Below, in pieces: positions 1-8,985 of a stretch of DNA of 64,000 nucleotides (its first letter is position 1; each line of letters begins with the position of its first letter). A program made the translations under genes and the position numbers. The notes beneath the pieces were generated by a model that saw only the letters and a list, made by a program, of their open reading frames with translations, was not told the origin of the DNA and searched no databases. Source of the stretch: Streptomyces sp. Alt3. GTDB taxonomy: Bacteria > Actinomycetota > Actinomycetes > Streptomycetales > Streptomycetaceae. The stretch is from contig NZ_CP120983.1 in NCBI RefSeq assembly GCF_030719215.1, positions 7,750,001 through 7,814,000 on the forward strand. The letters run 5' to 3'.

Positions 1-1
1 G

Positions 2-589
2 GTCGAGAGCGCGGGATTCGAGACGACCCTGGCCATGCGCACCACCCACCACGTGCCGCAGAAGTCGCGCATCGCGAAGGCCGCCGCCGACCTGCTCGGT
101 GACGCCGAGACGGTGTTCGTCGACGAGGGCTTCACCCCGCAGCTCATCGCCGAGGCCCTTCCCAAGGACCGGCCGCTGACCGTGGTCACGGCTTCCCTCG
201 CCGTCGCCACGGTCCTCGCGGACGTGGAGAAGACCGCCGTACTCCTGCTCGGCGGGCGCCTGCGCGGCAGCACCATGGCCACCGTCGACCACTGGGCCAC
301 CCGCATGCTGGCCGACTTCGTCATCGACCTGGCCTACGTCGGAGCGAACGGCATCTCCCGCCAGTACGGGCTGACCACCCCCGACCCGGCGGTGGGCGAG
401 GTCAAGGCGCAGGCCATGCGCAGCGCCCGACGCCGTGTCTTCGCCGGGGTCCACTCGAAGTTCGGAGCGGTGAGCTTCTGCCGCTTCGCGGGCGTCGGCG
501 ACTTCGAAGCCGTCGTCACCGACACCGGGCTGCCCTCGGCCGAGGCCCAGCGCTACTCCCTGCTCGGCCCCAACGTGATCCGGGTCTGA
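2..589 (+). CDS. DeoR/GlpR-family transcriptional regulator, C-terminal part (5' end outside window)
   Basis: The open frame runs in from the window edge, so the N-terminal winged helix-turn-helix lies upstream and an internal ATG at 35 is not the start. What remains is the sugar-phosphate sensing domain of DeoR-type repressors: an early segment asking whether the protein responds to a phosphorylated sugar, a central VGANGIS stretch followed by TTPDPAVGEVKAQAM, and a terminal HSKFG motif. These are the conserved blocks of the DeoRC domain. It reads toward the polyol-type operon that begins 134 bp downstream, which suggests it is the local regulator of that operon. Ligand identity cannot be read from the sequence. 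Family assignment is firm; regulatory target is inferred from position. Confidence 0.88.
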   Translation, partial: VESAGFETTLAMRTTHHVPQKSRIAKAAADLLGDAETVFVDEGFTPQLIAEALPKDRPLTVVTASLAVATVLADVEKTAVLLLGGRLRGSTMATVDHWATRMLADFVIDLAYVGANGISRQYGLTTPDPAVGEVKAQAMRSARRRVFAGVHSKFGAVSFCRFAGVGDFEAVVTDTGLPSAEAQRYSLLGPNVIRV

Positions 590-684
590 CCCGGACCCGC
601 CCCTTCCCCACCTCGTCCCCGCCAGGAGGCCGGAGGCCGGCCCCGCCATGCCCGGAGCGGCCAGGAGGACCGAGGACCACGGGC

Positions 685-713
685 ACCGATCAACGAGCCG
701 CTACGACCGATCA
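685..713 (+). promoter_or_regulatory. Direct repeat ACCGATCA x2, candidate DeoR binding site
   Basis: ACCGATCA occurs at 685-692 and again at 706-713, exactly 21 bp (two helical turns) apart. The second copy runs into the AGGAG ribosome-binding site of the binding-protein gene at 723. DeoR-type regulators often recognise direct repeats, and the gene for one ends at 589. Seen directly: the repeat and spacing. Inferred: the function. Confidence 0.4.
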
Positions 714-722
714 GGAGACTTT

Positions 723-2080
723 ATGCCCCACCAGCAACGACGCCGCGGGACCCGCGTGCGTGCGGTCGCGGGCACGGCAGCCATGGCCCTTCTCGGCACC
801 GGCTGCGCCGGAGCCGGCGGGACCGCCTTCGGAGGGGGTGACGCCCTGAACGTACTCATGGTGAACAACCCTCAGATGGTCGAGCTGCAGAAGCTCACCG
901 CCGAGCACTTCACCGCGGAGACCGGCATCAAGGTGCACTTCACCGTGCTCCCGGAGAACGACGTCCGCGACAAGATCAGCCAGGACTTCTCCAACCAGGC
1001 CGGACAGTACGACGTCGGCACCATCAGCAACTTCGAGGTGCCCTTCTTCGCGAAGAACGACTGGCTGCACCCGCTCGACACCTACGCCGAGCAGGACGCG
1101 GACTTCGACCAGGACGACATCCTCGAACCCCTGAGGGACTCGCTCACCGCCGAGGGCAAGCTCTACGCCGAACCCTTCTACGGGGAGTCGTCCTTCCTCA
1201 TGTACCGCAAGGACGTCTTCGAGGCGAAGGGCCTGAAGATGCCCCCGCACCCCACCTGGACGGAGGTGGCCGGCCTCGCGGCGGAGGCCGACGGCGCCGA
1301 GCCCGGCATGAAGGGCATCTGTCTGCGCGGACTGCCCGGCTGGGGCGAACTCGTCGCACCGCTGACCACCGTCGTCAACACCATGGGCGGCACCTGGTTC
1401 ACCGAGGACTGGAAGCCGCAGCTCACCTCGCCCGAGTTCAAGAAGGCCACGAAGTTCTACGTCGACCTCGTGCGCAAGCACGGTGAACGCGGGGCGTCCC
1501 AGTCCGGGTACGCCGAGTGCCTCAACAACATGACCCAGGGCAAGACCGCCATGTGGTACGACGCCACGGCCGCGCCGGCTCCCTGGAGGCGGCGAACTCC
1601 CCGGTGAAGGGGAAGATCGGCTACGTACCCGCGCCGGTCGAGGAGACCAAGAGCTCCGGATGGCTCTACACCTGGGCCTGGGGCATCCAGAAGGCATCCA
1701 AGAAGTCCGACGACGCCTGGAAGTTCGTCTCCTGGGCCTCCAGCAAGGAGTACGAGTCGCTCGTCGGTGAAACCAGCGGCTGGTCCAACGCACCGGCCGG
1801 AAAACGGGCCTCCACCTACGAGAACCCCGAATACCGCAAGGCGGCCGGGGCGTTCGCGGACGTCACCGAGCAGGCCATCTCCGGCGCCGACCCGAAGAAC
1901 CCGGGCGTCCAGCCGCGTCCGGTGCCCGGCATCCAGTTCGTCGGCATCCCCGAGTTCACCGATCTCGGCACCAGGGTCGCCCAGGAGATCAGCGCGGCCA
2001 TAGCCGGCCGCCAGTCCGTCGACAAGGCGCTGGCCACCTCCCAGCAGATGGCCGAGCAGGTCGCCAAGGAGTACCGATGA
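723..2080 (+). pseudogene. Sugar/polyol ABC transporter solute-binding lipoprotein, interrupted by a one-base frameshift
   Basis: Extracellular solute-binding protein family 1, probably the receptor of a polyol importer. The ATG at 723 follows AGGAG at 713-717 and gives a lipoprotein signal with the lipobox cysteine in GTGCAG. The first frame reads normally to about residue 284 (NNMTQGKTAMWYDATA), then turns into arginine-rich nonsense and stops at 1607. The adjacent frame picks up at once with GSLEAANSPVKGKIGYVPAP and runs to the stop at 2080, which overlaps the next ATG (ATGA). Losing one base near 1572-1574, in a GGCCGCGCC run, explains the break; repaired, the protein would be about 452 residues, normal for the family. 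Either a real inactivating mutation or a base-calling error: the rest of the operon is intact, which favours error or a very recent event. Confidence 0.85.
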
Positions 2081-3042
2081 CCACAGCAGTCGGCACCACC
2101 CCGCAGTCACCACCACGGCCGACAGCCACGCCCGACCGCAGGAGCAAAGGCCCCCGGGCCTGGGCCACCAGGGCCCCGCTCCTGCCCGCGCTGGTCTTCC
2201 TGATCGTCGTCACCCAGCTGCCGTTCGTGGCGACCCTGGTCATCTCCCTCTTCGACTGGAACTCCCTCAACCCCGACAAGCGCGCCTTCAACGGGCTGGA
2301 CAACTACGCCTCCGTCTTCACCGACGCCGCACTCCGCGACTCGGTCGTCACCACCATCCTGCTGACCGCGGGCGTGGTCATCGCCACCGTGGTCCTCGGA
2401 CTGGCCCTCGCGCTGCTCCTGGACCGCGCGTTCTTCGGCCGCGGCCTCGTCCGCACCCTGCTCATCACGCCGTTCCTGATCGTGCCCGTCTCCGCCGCGC
2501 TGCTGTGGAAGCACGCGCTGTACAACCCGGAGTACGGACTCCTCAACGGCGCGCTCAGCTGGGTCGGTGAGCTCTTCGGCGACACGACCCCGAGCCAGCC
2601 GGACTGGATCGCGCAGATGCCCCTGCTCGCGGTCATCGCCGCGCTGGTCTGGCAGTGGACGCCGTTCATGATGCTGATCCTGCTCGCCGGGCTCCAGAGC
2701 CGGCCCGCGGAGGTCGTGGAGGCCGCGCGCCTGGACGGGGCGAGCGCCTGGCAGACCTTCCGCTATCTGACCCTGCCCCACCTGCGCCGGTACCTCGAAC
2801 TCGGCGTCCTGCTCGGCGCCGTCTACATCGTGCAGAACTTCGACGCGGTGTTCACGATCACCGCGGGCGGACTCGACACGGCCAACCTTCCGTACACGAT
2901 CTACCAGACCTTCTACCAGGCCCACGAATACGGACTGGCGTCCGCCGCGGGAGTCGTCGTGGTGATCGGCACGATCATCATCGCCACCTTCGCGCTCCGG
3001 ACCGTCTCGTCCCTCTTCAGTGAGGAGGCGAACCGCGCATGA
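2077..3042 (+). CDS. Carbohydrate ABC transporter permease (MalF-like)
   Basis: First of two inner-membrane permease subunits of the polyol-type importer. The 321-residue protein has a charged N-terminus, six predicted hydrophobic segments, and the cytoplasmic EAA loop (EAARLDGASAWQTFRYLTLPHL, near residue 212) that contacts the ATPase. The ATG overlaps the stop of the binding-protein gene in ATGA, and its own stop overlaps the next permease start in the same way, so the genes are translationally coupled. No ATPase gene is present in the operon; Streptomyces CUT1 importers commonly share the unlinked MsiK ATPase, which probably applies here. Substrate is inferred only from the following dehydrogenase and kinase. 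Confidence 0.92.
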   Translation: MTTAVGTTPQSPPRPTATPDRRSKGPRAWATRAPLLPALVFLIVVTQLPFVATLVISLFDWNSLNPDKRAFNGLDNYASVFTDAALRDSVVTTILLTAGVVIATVVLGLALALLLDRAFFGRGLVRTLLITPFLIVPVSAALLWKHALYNPEYGLLNGALSWVGELFGDTTPSQPDWIAQMPLLAVIAALVWQWTPFMMLILLAGLQSRPAEVVEAARLDGASAWQTFRYLTLPHLRRYLELGVLLGAVYIVQNFDAVFTITAGGLDTANLPYTIYQTFYQAHEYGLASAAGVVVVIGTIIIATFALRTVSSLFSEEANRA

Positions 3043-3917
3043 CCACCGCCACCGTCCCCGCGCCGACCCCGTCCGCGCGAGGCACCCTGCGCAGGGCCAG
3101 GCGCCGCTCCACCGCGCTCGGCCTGCTGGCCTGGGCGGCAGGGCTCGCCTTCTGCCTGCCCGCCCTGTGGATGCTGCTGACCTCGCTGCACGCGGAGTCG
3201 GACGCCGCCACCAACCCGCCCTCCCTCTTCGCGCCGCTCACCCTCGACGGCTACCGGGCCTTCTTCGGAGCCGACACCGGTGTCACCCCGTGGCCTCCGC
3301 TCCTCAACTCCCTGGGCGCGTCCTTCTTCTCCACCGTCCTGGTGCTCCTGCTGGCGCTCCCGGCCGCGTACGCCCTCTCCATCCGGCGCGTACGCAAGTG
3401 GACGGACGTGATGTTCTTCTTCCTCTCCACGAAGATGCTGCCCGTCGTCGCGGGGCTCCTGCCCATCTACCTGTTCGCCAAGAACGCGGGGATGCTCGAC
3501 AACATCTGGCTCCTCGTCCTGCTCTACACCTCGATGAACCTGCCGATCGCGGTCTGGATGATGCAGTCCTTCCTCGCGGACGTCCCGGTGTCCGTCATCG
3601 AGGCCGCCCAGGTGGACGGCGCACGGCTGCCGACCGTCCTGGCCAGGGTCGTCGCGCCGATGGCCGCGCCGGGCATCGCCGCCACCGCCCTGATCTGCTT
3701 CATCTTCAGCTGGAACGAACTGCTCTTCGCGCGGGTGCTCACCGGCGTCGTGGCCCAGACCGCACCCGTCTTCCTCACCGGATTCGTCACCAGCCAGGGC
3801 CTCTTCCTGGCCCAGCTGTGTGCCGCGTCCGTCGTCGTGTCCCTGCCGGTGCTCGCCGCCGGCTACGCCGCCCAGGACAAACTCGTCCAGGGCCTGTCTC
3901 TTGGAGCAGTGAAATAA
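3039..3917 (+). CDS. Carbohydrate ABC transporter permease (MalG-like)
   Basis: Second permease subunit, 292 residues. Multiple hydrophobic segments, a PxxLLNSLGAS periplasmic/first-helix region and an EAA-type loop (EAAQVDGARLPTVLARVVAP, near residue 188) identify it as the MalG-type partner of the gene at 2077. Its start overlaps the upstream stop in ATGA and its stop overlaps the dehydrogenase start in TAATG. The strict overlap through five genes argues for a single transcript from the binding-protein gene to the kinase. Confidence 0.92.
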   Translation: MTTATVPAPTPSARGTLRRARRRSTALGLLAWAAGLAFCLPALWMLLTSLHAESDAATNPPSLFAPLTLDGYRAFFGADTGVTPWPPLLNSLGASFFSTVLVLLLALPAAYALSIRRVRKWTDVMFFFLSTKMLPVVAGLLPIYLFAKNAGMLDNIWLLVLLYTSMNLPIAVWMMQSFLADVPVSVIEAAQVDGARLPTVLARVVAPMAAPGIAATALICFIFSWNELLFARVLTGVVAQTAPVFLTGFVTSQGLFLAQLCAASVVVSLPVLAAGYAAQDKLVQGLSLGAVK

Positions 3918-4906
3918 TGCGGGCAGCGATCGTCGAAGCCCCCGGCAAGGTCTCCGTCACCACCGTCCCCGACCCCACCCCAGGCCCGCGCGACGTCGTC
4001 GTGGACGTCGCCTCGTGCGGACTGTGCGGCACCGACCTGCACATCCTGCAGGGCGAGTTCGCACCGTCCCTGCCTCTCGTCCCCGGCCACGAGTTCGCCG
4101 GGGAGATCGTGGGCGTCGGACGTGAGGTCACGGAGCTGGCCGTCGGCGACCGCGTCGCCGTCGACCCCTCCCTGCACTGTCACGAGTGCCGCTACTGCCG
4201 CAGCGGACGGGGGAACCTCTGCGAACGCTGGGCCGCCATCGGTGTCACCGTCTCCGGCGGAGCGGCCGAGTACGCCGTCGCCCCCGTCGCCAACTGCGTC
4301 AAGCTGCCCGACCACATCGACGTCAAGGACGCCGCCCTGATCGAGCCGCTGTCCTGCGCGGTCCGCGGCTACGACGTCCTGAACAGCACACTCGGCGCCG
4401 AGGTGCTGATCTACGGCTCGGGGACCATGGGCCTCATGATGCTGGAGCTCGCCAAGCGCACCGGGGCGGCGGGCGTGGACGTCCTGGACGTCAACCCGGA
4501 GCGCCTCGCCACGGCCGGTCTCCTCGGCTGCTCCCGCTCGGCGGCCGGGGCCGACGAGCTGGACCGTCCCGGCGGCTGGGACGTCGTCATCGACGCGACG
4601 GGCAACGCGGCCGCGATCCAGGACGGTCTGGGGCGCGTCGCCAAGGGCGGGACCTTCCTCCAGTTCGGGGTGGCCGACTACGCGACGACGGCGGTCATCG
4701 AGCCGTACCGCATCTACAACCAGGAGATCACCATCACCGGTTCGATGGCCGTCCTGCACAGCTACGAACGCGCGGCGGCCCTCTTCGCCACCGGGATCCT
4801 GGACCCCTCGGTCTTCATCAGTGACCGGTTGCCGCTGGACCAGTACCCGCAGGCCGTCGACCGCTTCAAGGCCGGTGTCGGCCGCAAGATCGTGGTCGAG
4901 CCGTGA
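3917..4906 (+). CDS. Zinc-dependent alcohol/polyol dehydrogenase (MDR family)
   Basis: Predicted cytoplasmic NAD-dependent polyol dehydrogenase, 329 residues, that would oxidise the imported sugar alcohol to a ketose. Catalytic-zinc ligands are visible: Cys37 in CGLCGTD and His58-Glu59 in PGHEFAGE. The structural-zinc cysteines are Cys88, Cys91, Cys94 and Cys102. A GSGTMGLM nucleotide-binding turn follows near residue 170. Start chosen at ATG 3917 because it overlaps the permease stop (TAATG); the frame extends much further upstream but only as a shadow of the permease gene. Relatives include sorbitol, xylitol and threonine dehydrogenases; the transporter and kinase neighbours favour a polyol. 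Exact substrate cannot be decided. Confidence 0.9.
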   Translation: MRAAIVEAPGKVSVTTVPDPTPGPRDVVVDVASCGLCGTDLHILQGEFAPSLPLVPGHEFAGEIVGVGREVTELAVGDRVAVDPSLHCHECRYCRSGRGNLCERWAAIGVTVSGGAAEYAVAPVANCVKLPDHIDVKDAALIEPLSCAVRGYDVLNSTLGAEVLIYGSGTMGLMMLELAKRTGAAGVDVLDVNPERLATAGLLGCSRSAAGADELDRPGGWDVVIDATGNAAAIQDGLGRVAKGGTFLQFGVADYATTAVIEPYRIYNQEITITGSMAVLHSYERAAALFATGILDPSVFISDRLPLDQYPQAVDRFKAGVGRKIVVEP

Positions 4907-5817
4907 CGGGAGGACCCGGTGCGGTCCTCGTGGTGGGCGAGGCGCTCGTCGACCTCGTCCCCGTGGCCGGGGACGGCGGCGTACGCGCGGCCCAGTTCGG
5001 CGGCGCCCCGGCCAACGTGGCTGTCGGACTGGCCAGGCTCGGCACCCCGGTCTCGTTCGCCGGGGGACTGGGCGGCGACGGTTTCGCCCGCATGATCGAG
5101 GAGCGGCTGCGTGCGGCCGGGGCCGACGTCACGCTGTGCGGACGCAGCGGCCTGCCTACCGCGCTGGCCGTCGCCGAACCGGACGCCGGGGGAACGGGCT
5201 ACCACTTCCACCTCCAGGAAACGGCGACCTTCAGGCTGCCGGACGTGTCCGCACGGGCCGCCGGGTTCGGAGCCGTGTACGTGGGCGGACTCGCGGCCGT
5301 CGTGGAGCCCGCGGCGTCGGCCGTCCGGGAGGCCGCCCGCGCGGCCGCCCGGCACTCGCTCCTCGTCGTGGACCCCAACGTCCGCCGGGACCGCACCCTC
5401 GGTGCGGACCACGGCGCGGCGGCGCTGCGCGAACTCTGCCGCCTCGCCCACGTCGTGAAGGCCAGCGACGAGGACCTGGAGCGGCTGTGGCCGGGTGCCG
5501 ACCCGGAGGAGACCTGCCGGGAACTGGCGGCCGGGGGACGGCTCGTGGTCCTCACCCGGGGCGCGAGGGGCAGCACGGCGTACACGGCGACCGGACCACC
5601 CGTGTCCGTCCCGGCCACACCGGTCGAGGTCGTCAACACGATCGGCGCGGGGGACGCGTTCGCCGCCGGGCTGCTGACCCGGCTGGGCGCCCGCGGCTCC
5701 TTCACCGCGGCACCGGATCCCGAGGAGGTGCGGGACATGTTGTCCGCCGCCTCCGAGGCCGCTGCCTCGGTGTGCGCCAGGGCGGGCACGGAACCCTCCG
5801 TCCCGGCCGGCGCCTGA
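4903..5817 (+). CDS. PfkB-family carbohydrate kinase
   Basis: Ribokinase/fructokinase-family kinase of 304 residues, expected to phosphorylate the ketose made by the preceding dehydrogenase and so close the polyol route. The N-terminal PfkB signature GGAPANVAVGLARLG lies near residue 28, and the C-terminal signature NTIGAGDAFAAGLL has the catalytic-base aspartate near residue 251. The GTG start overlaps the dehydrogenase stop (GTGA). It is the last gene of the operon: a strong hairpin begins 18 bp after its stop. Confidence 0.92.
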   Translation: MTGGPGAVLVVGEALVDLVPVAGDGGVRAAQFGGAPANVAVGLARLGTPVSFAGGLGGDGFARMIEERLRAAGADVTLCGRSGLPTALAVAEPDAGGTGYHFHLQETATFRLPDVSARAAGFGAVYVGGLAAVVEPAASAVREAARAAARHSLLVVDPNVRRDRTLGADHGAAALRELCRLAHVVKASDEDLERLWPGADPEETCRELAAGGRLVVLTRGARGSTAYTATGPPVSVPATPVEVVNTIGAGDAFAAGLLTRLGARGSFTAAPDPEEVRDMLSAASEAAASVCARAGTEPSVPAGA

Positions 5818-5834
5818 AGGAAACAGGCAGGGCA

Positions 5835-5868
5835 CAGGATGCGCGCCCGCGCACGGGTGCGCATCCTG
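5835..5868 (+). terminator. Hairpin terminator after the polyol operon
   Basis: CAGGATGCGCGCCCG (5835-5849) pairs with 5854-5868 around a four-base loop, 15 bp with a single G-U pair. There is no U-tract, as usual in Streptomyces. It ends only five bases before the GTG chosen for the next gene, so it may also affect that gene's translation. Confidence 0.75.
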
Positions 5869-5873
5869 GCAGT

Positions 5874-8300
5874 GTGACCCGGAGCGACGGAGGCAGAACG
5901 CCCGACGAGCTGTCGCTGGTGCTCGCCCAGGCCGTGGTGAACGCCGTCGACGCCGTCGGTGGGTACGGGGGCGGGGTCTACCTGCGCTCCCGTACCCCCG
6001 GCCTCCTGCTGATGGCGGTCCTCGCGGGGCTCCCCGGCCCACTGCTGCGTCCCTGGTGGCAGATGCATGTGAACCGGCCCTTCCCGGTGGCCGAGGCATA
6101 CCGCTCGAACAGCCCGGTGTACCTGGGCGACGCCGAGGACGCCATGCGCCGGTTCCCGCAGCTCATGGCGGGTCTTCCGTTCCCCTTCGGATCGCTCTAC
6201 GCACCCGTGACGGTGGGGACCGCGCCGGTGGGCGTCCTCGTCGTCCTGCGCTATGCCACCCGGGGTGTCCCGGTCGGCGGGGCGGACCGCGGCCGGATGG
6301 AGGCCCTCGCCCGGAAGCTCGGCAGGGACCTCGCCGCACTGGGAGCACCGGCGGAGTGGGACGGAGCGCCCATGGTCGTCCGGCTGCCCGCCGCCACCGC
6401 ACGGCCCCTGCGGGTCGGACACTTCGACTGGGACATCGACGGCGGGACCGTCACCGCGGACGACGCGACACGCCTGATCCTGGGCCACGACCCCGCAGAA
6501 CCCCCTGCGCGCACCATGGAGGCGCTGACCGCCCGGCTGCTCCCCGAGGACGTGCACGGGCTGTGGACGCTGGGAAGCACAGCCGCACGGTCGGCGGAGG
6601 GCCGGGTGAGCCGTATGAGCCTGTGGTCCCCCGGGGGACGGCCGGTCCTCGTGGAGATCTCCGGCCACGGCGCACCGGACCGCCTGACCGGAGTGGTGCT
6701 CGACCCGGAAGCCGGCCCGGTCGTCCCGGACGCCGCCGACCGGGTGCCGCACGGCATCCTCTGTCACGACCGGCTCGGCCGGATCACTTACGTCAACGGA
6801 CCGGCGGAGGAGATCCTCGGGCACACCCGGGCGGAGCTGATCGGCCGGGACATGTGGGCCGTGCTCCCCTGGCTGGCGAACCCCGCCTACGAGGACCATC
6901 ACCGGGCCGCGTTCTTCTCCGACGACCCCGTGTACTTCCTCGCCCGGCGCACCCCCGCCCACTGGCTGTCCGTGGCGCTGTACCCCGGCCGCGACGGGGT
7001 CACCGTCACCCTCAGCCCCTCGGGACGGCCCGGCCGCACACCGGAGCCCGCCGCCGCACCGGGGACGGAGCTCGGCTCGTCGGCCGACAGCGCCGCGGTC
7101 CTCTACCGTCCGGTCGCGCTGGCCATCGCGCTGACGGAGGCCGTCACGGCCCGCCAGGTCTCGGCCGTGGTCACGGAGGAACTGCTGCCGGCGTTCGGCG
7201 GCAGACAGTTGGCCATCTACCTCCAGAACGAGGGCCGTCTCCACCTCGCCTCCGAGACGGGCTTCCCCAAGGGCTTTCTCGACCGGTTCGACGGGGTCGG
7301 ACTCGACATCCGCATCCCCGGCGTCGAGACGCTCACGAGCGGCCGGCCGCTGTTCTTCGAGTCCATGGACCAGCTGGCCGACGCCTATCCCGGCATTCCC
7401 CTGGACGCCAGTGTCGGCGCCCGCGCCTTCCTGCCCCTCATCGCCTCGGGCCGCCCCGTCGGCTCGTGCATCCTCGGCTTCGACCGGCCCCGCGGCTTCA
7501 GCCCGGAGGAGCGCACCGTCCTCACCGCGCTGGCCGGGCTCATCGCCCAGGCGCTCGAACGCGCCCGGCGCTACGACACCGAGGCGGCGCTCGCCCGGGG
7601 ACTCCAGGAGGCCCTGCTGCCCCACCGGCTGCCCGTCGTCGACCACGTCGACACCGTCGGGCGCTACCTCTCGGGGACCCAGGACGTCGAGGTGGGGGGT
7701 GACTGGTACGACGTCGTCGAGACCGCCGCCGGACTCGTCCTGGTCATCGGGGACGTCCAGGGGCACGGTGTCGCGGCGGCCGCGACCATGGGCCAGCTGC
7801 GCAGTGCCGTACGGGCCTTCGCGCTCATCGGCCACGAACCGCAGGAGATCATGGGCGCCACCAACCGGCTGCTGATCGGACTCGACCCGGGGCAGTTCGC
7901 CAGCTGCTGCTTCGTGCTGCTCGACCCCGCCACCGGTGCCTTCCGGGCCGTCCGTGCCGGGCACCCCCAGCCCCTCCTGAGGCATCCCGACGGCAGGACC
8001 GAGGTCCTGGACCTCCCCGGGGGCGTGGTGCTCGGTGTCGACCCGGACGCCTCGTACCCCGTCACGGAACTGCGGCTCGCCCCAGGAGCCGTCCTGGCGC
8101 TCTTCACGGACGGACTCGTCGAGAAGGCCGGCGCGGACATCGACGAGGGCATCGAGCGTCTCCGCAGCACCCTGGCCGCGGCGTGCCGTCTGCCGCTCGC
8201 CGAGACGGCGGACCGGATCATCGGCCAGGCCCGGCAGGACGAGGACAGGCCCGACGACATCGCGCTGCTCATGGCCGCCCGCACGGCCCCGGCGCGCTGA
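5874..8300 (+). CDS. PP2C-type serine phosphatase with GAF and PAS sensory domains (RsbU/SpoIIE family)
   Basis: Cytoplasmic protein phosphatase of about 808 residues, of the class that dephosphorylates anti-anti-sigma factors in Streptomyces stress and differentiation switches. Order: GAF-like domain (about 1-165), PAS-like fold (180-280), PAS domain with LCHDRLGRITYVN (290-400), GAF domain (415-575), then the SpoIIE/PP2C domain (590-805). Metal-binding acidic residues sit in VGGDWYDV (Asp near 610), GDVQGHG (near 627) and the terminal RPDDIALL. The start is uncertain: GTG 5874 fits the length but has no good Shine-Dalgarno and lies just past a hairpin; in-frame GTG codons downstream would remove only a few residues. 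No transmembrane segment; target protein unknown. Confidence 0.85.
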   Translation: MTRSDGGRTPDELSLVLAQAVVNAVDAVGGYGGGVYLRSRTPGLLLMAVLAGLPGPLLRPWWQMHVNRPFPVAEAYRSNSPVYLGDAEDAMRRFPQLMAGLPFPFGSLYAPVTVGTAPVGVLVVLRYATRGVPVGGADRGRMEALARKLGRDLAALGAPAEWDGAPMVVRLPAATARPLRVGHFDWDIDGGTVTADDATRLILGHDPAEPPARTMEALTARLLPEDVHGLWTLGSTAARSAEGRVSRMSLWSPGGRPVLVEISGHGAPDRLTGVVLDPEAGPVVPDAADRVPHGILCHDRLGRITYVNGPAEEILGHTRAELIGRDMWAVLPWLANPAYEDHHRAAFFSDDPVYFLARRTPAHWLSVALYPGRDGVTVTLSPSGRPGRTPEPAAAPGTELGSSADSAAVLYRPVALAIALTEAVTARQVSAVVTEELLPAFGGRQLAIYLQNEGRLHLASETGFPKGFLDRFDGVGLDIRIPGVETLTSGRPLFFESMDQLADAYPGIPLDASVGARAFLPLIASGRPVGSCILGFDRPRGFSPEERTVLTALAGLIAQALERARRYDTEAALARGLQEALLPHRLPVVDHVDTVGRYLSGTQDVEVGGDWYDVVETAAGLVLVIGDVQGHGVAAAATMGQLRSAVRAFALIGHEPQEIMGATNRLLIGLDPGQFASCCFVLLDPATGAFRAVRAGHPQPLLRHPDGRTEVLDLPGGVVLGVDPDASYPVTELRLAPGAVLALFTDGLVEKAGADIDEGIERLRSTLAAACRLPLAETADRIIGQARQDEDRPDDIALLMAARTAPAR

Positions 8301-8308
8301 GCCCCGCA

Positions 8309-8325
8309 CGGCCGGGCTCCGGCCG
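8309..8325 (+). terminator. Short hairpin after the phosphatase gene
   Basis: CGGCCGG (8309-8315) and CCGGCCG (8319-8325) form a 7-bp stem nine bases after the phosphatase stop. Short, but placed as expected for a terminator. Confidence 0.35.
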
Positions 8326-8461
8326 CTCGGGCTGTCCGTCATACGGAACGCGCCCGGTGCGGACTGCGCCCTCGGCGCGCAGGTGAGGCATCCTCTGCTG
8401 GTCGGGCAGAACGGGCCCGTGGTGGTGAACGGATCACCGCCGCGGTCTGTGACGGAGAAGG

Positions 8462-8893
8462 ATGCGGAACCAGATGGCAGAGAACTTGGACCTGTTGGCC
8501 TTCGTGCGGGCACGCCTCGCCGAGGAGGAGGACATCGCGCGGGAAGCCGGTGGCGACGGCTGGCGCACACCGGCCGAGGCACCGGGCGAGGTGCACGACC
8601 GCACGAGCGGTATCGCCTTCGTCGTACGGTCGCGTGGCTACGACCGGCACATCGCCTTCCAGGACCCCGCGCGCAGCCTGCGCCGCATCGAGACCACCAG
8701 GGTCCTCCTGGACGAGTACGAGGAGATCTCGGCCCTGGACACCGACCGCCCGGCCCAGGACTTCACCTCGGGGCGTGCCGTCGGGCTGGGATTCGTCGTG
8801 CGGCAGATGGCCGCCGAGCACGCCGGGCATCCGGACTACCGGGTGAAGTGGCTGCCCCGGTTCTCCCACTGGGGCCCTCCCTCCCAGGGATGA
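8462..8893 (+). CDS. DUF6221 family protein
   Basis: Small soluble acidic protein of 143 residues with the features of a Streptomyces-type DUF6221 protein: an N-terminal LLAFVRARLAEEEDIAREAG helix, a central DPARSLRRIETTRVLLDEY segment, and a C-terminal AEHAGHPDYRVKW block. The function of the family is unknown. GGAG at 8454-8457 lies four bases before ATG 8462; a second in-frame ATG at 8474 is the alternative start and would drop four residues. It stands alone between the phosphatase and a small membrane ORF, and no operon partner is evident. Confidence 0.7.
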   Translation: MRNQMAENLDLLAFVRARLAEEEDIAREAGGDGWRTPAEAPGEVHDRTSGIAFVVRSRGYDRHIAFQDPARSLRRIETTRVLLDEYEEISALDTDRPAQDFTSGRAVGLGFVVRQMAAEHAGHPDYRVKWLPRFSHWGPPSQG

Positions 8894-8985
8894 GGCCCGG
8901 GGAGGGGCCGCGTGCCGGACTGAGTACCAGGGAGCGGTGTCCCTGAGTACGTGCCCCGATCCCGGCACGGGCCCCGGCCGGTGGA

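Noticed and set aside
5199..8582. Very long minus-strand open frame opposite the phosphatase and kinase genes
   Set aside because: It is antisense to genes with clear conserved domains, has a composition of Gly/Arg/Pro/Ala without motifs, and reflects the scarcity of stops in high-GC DNA.
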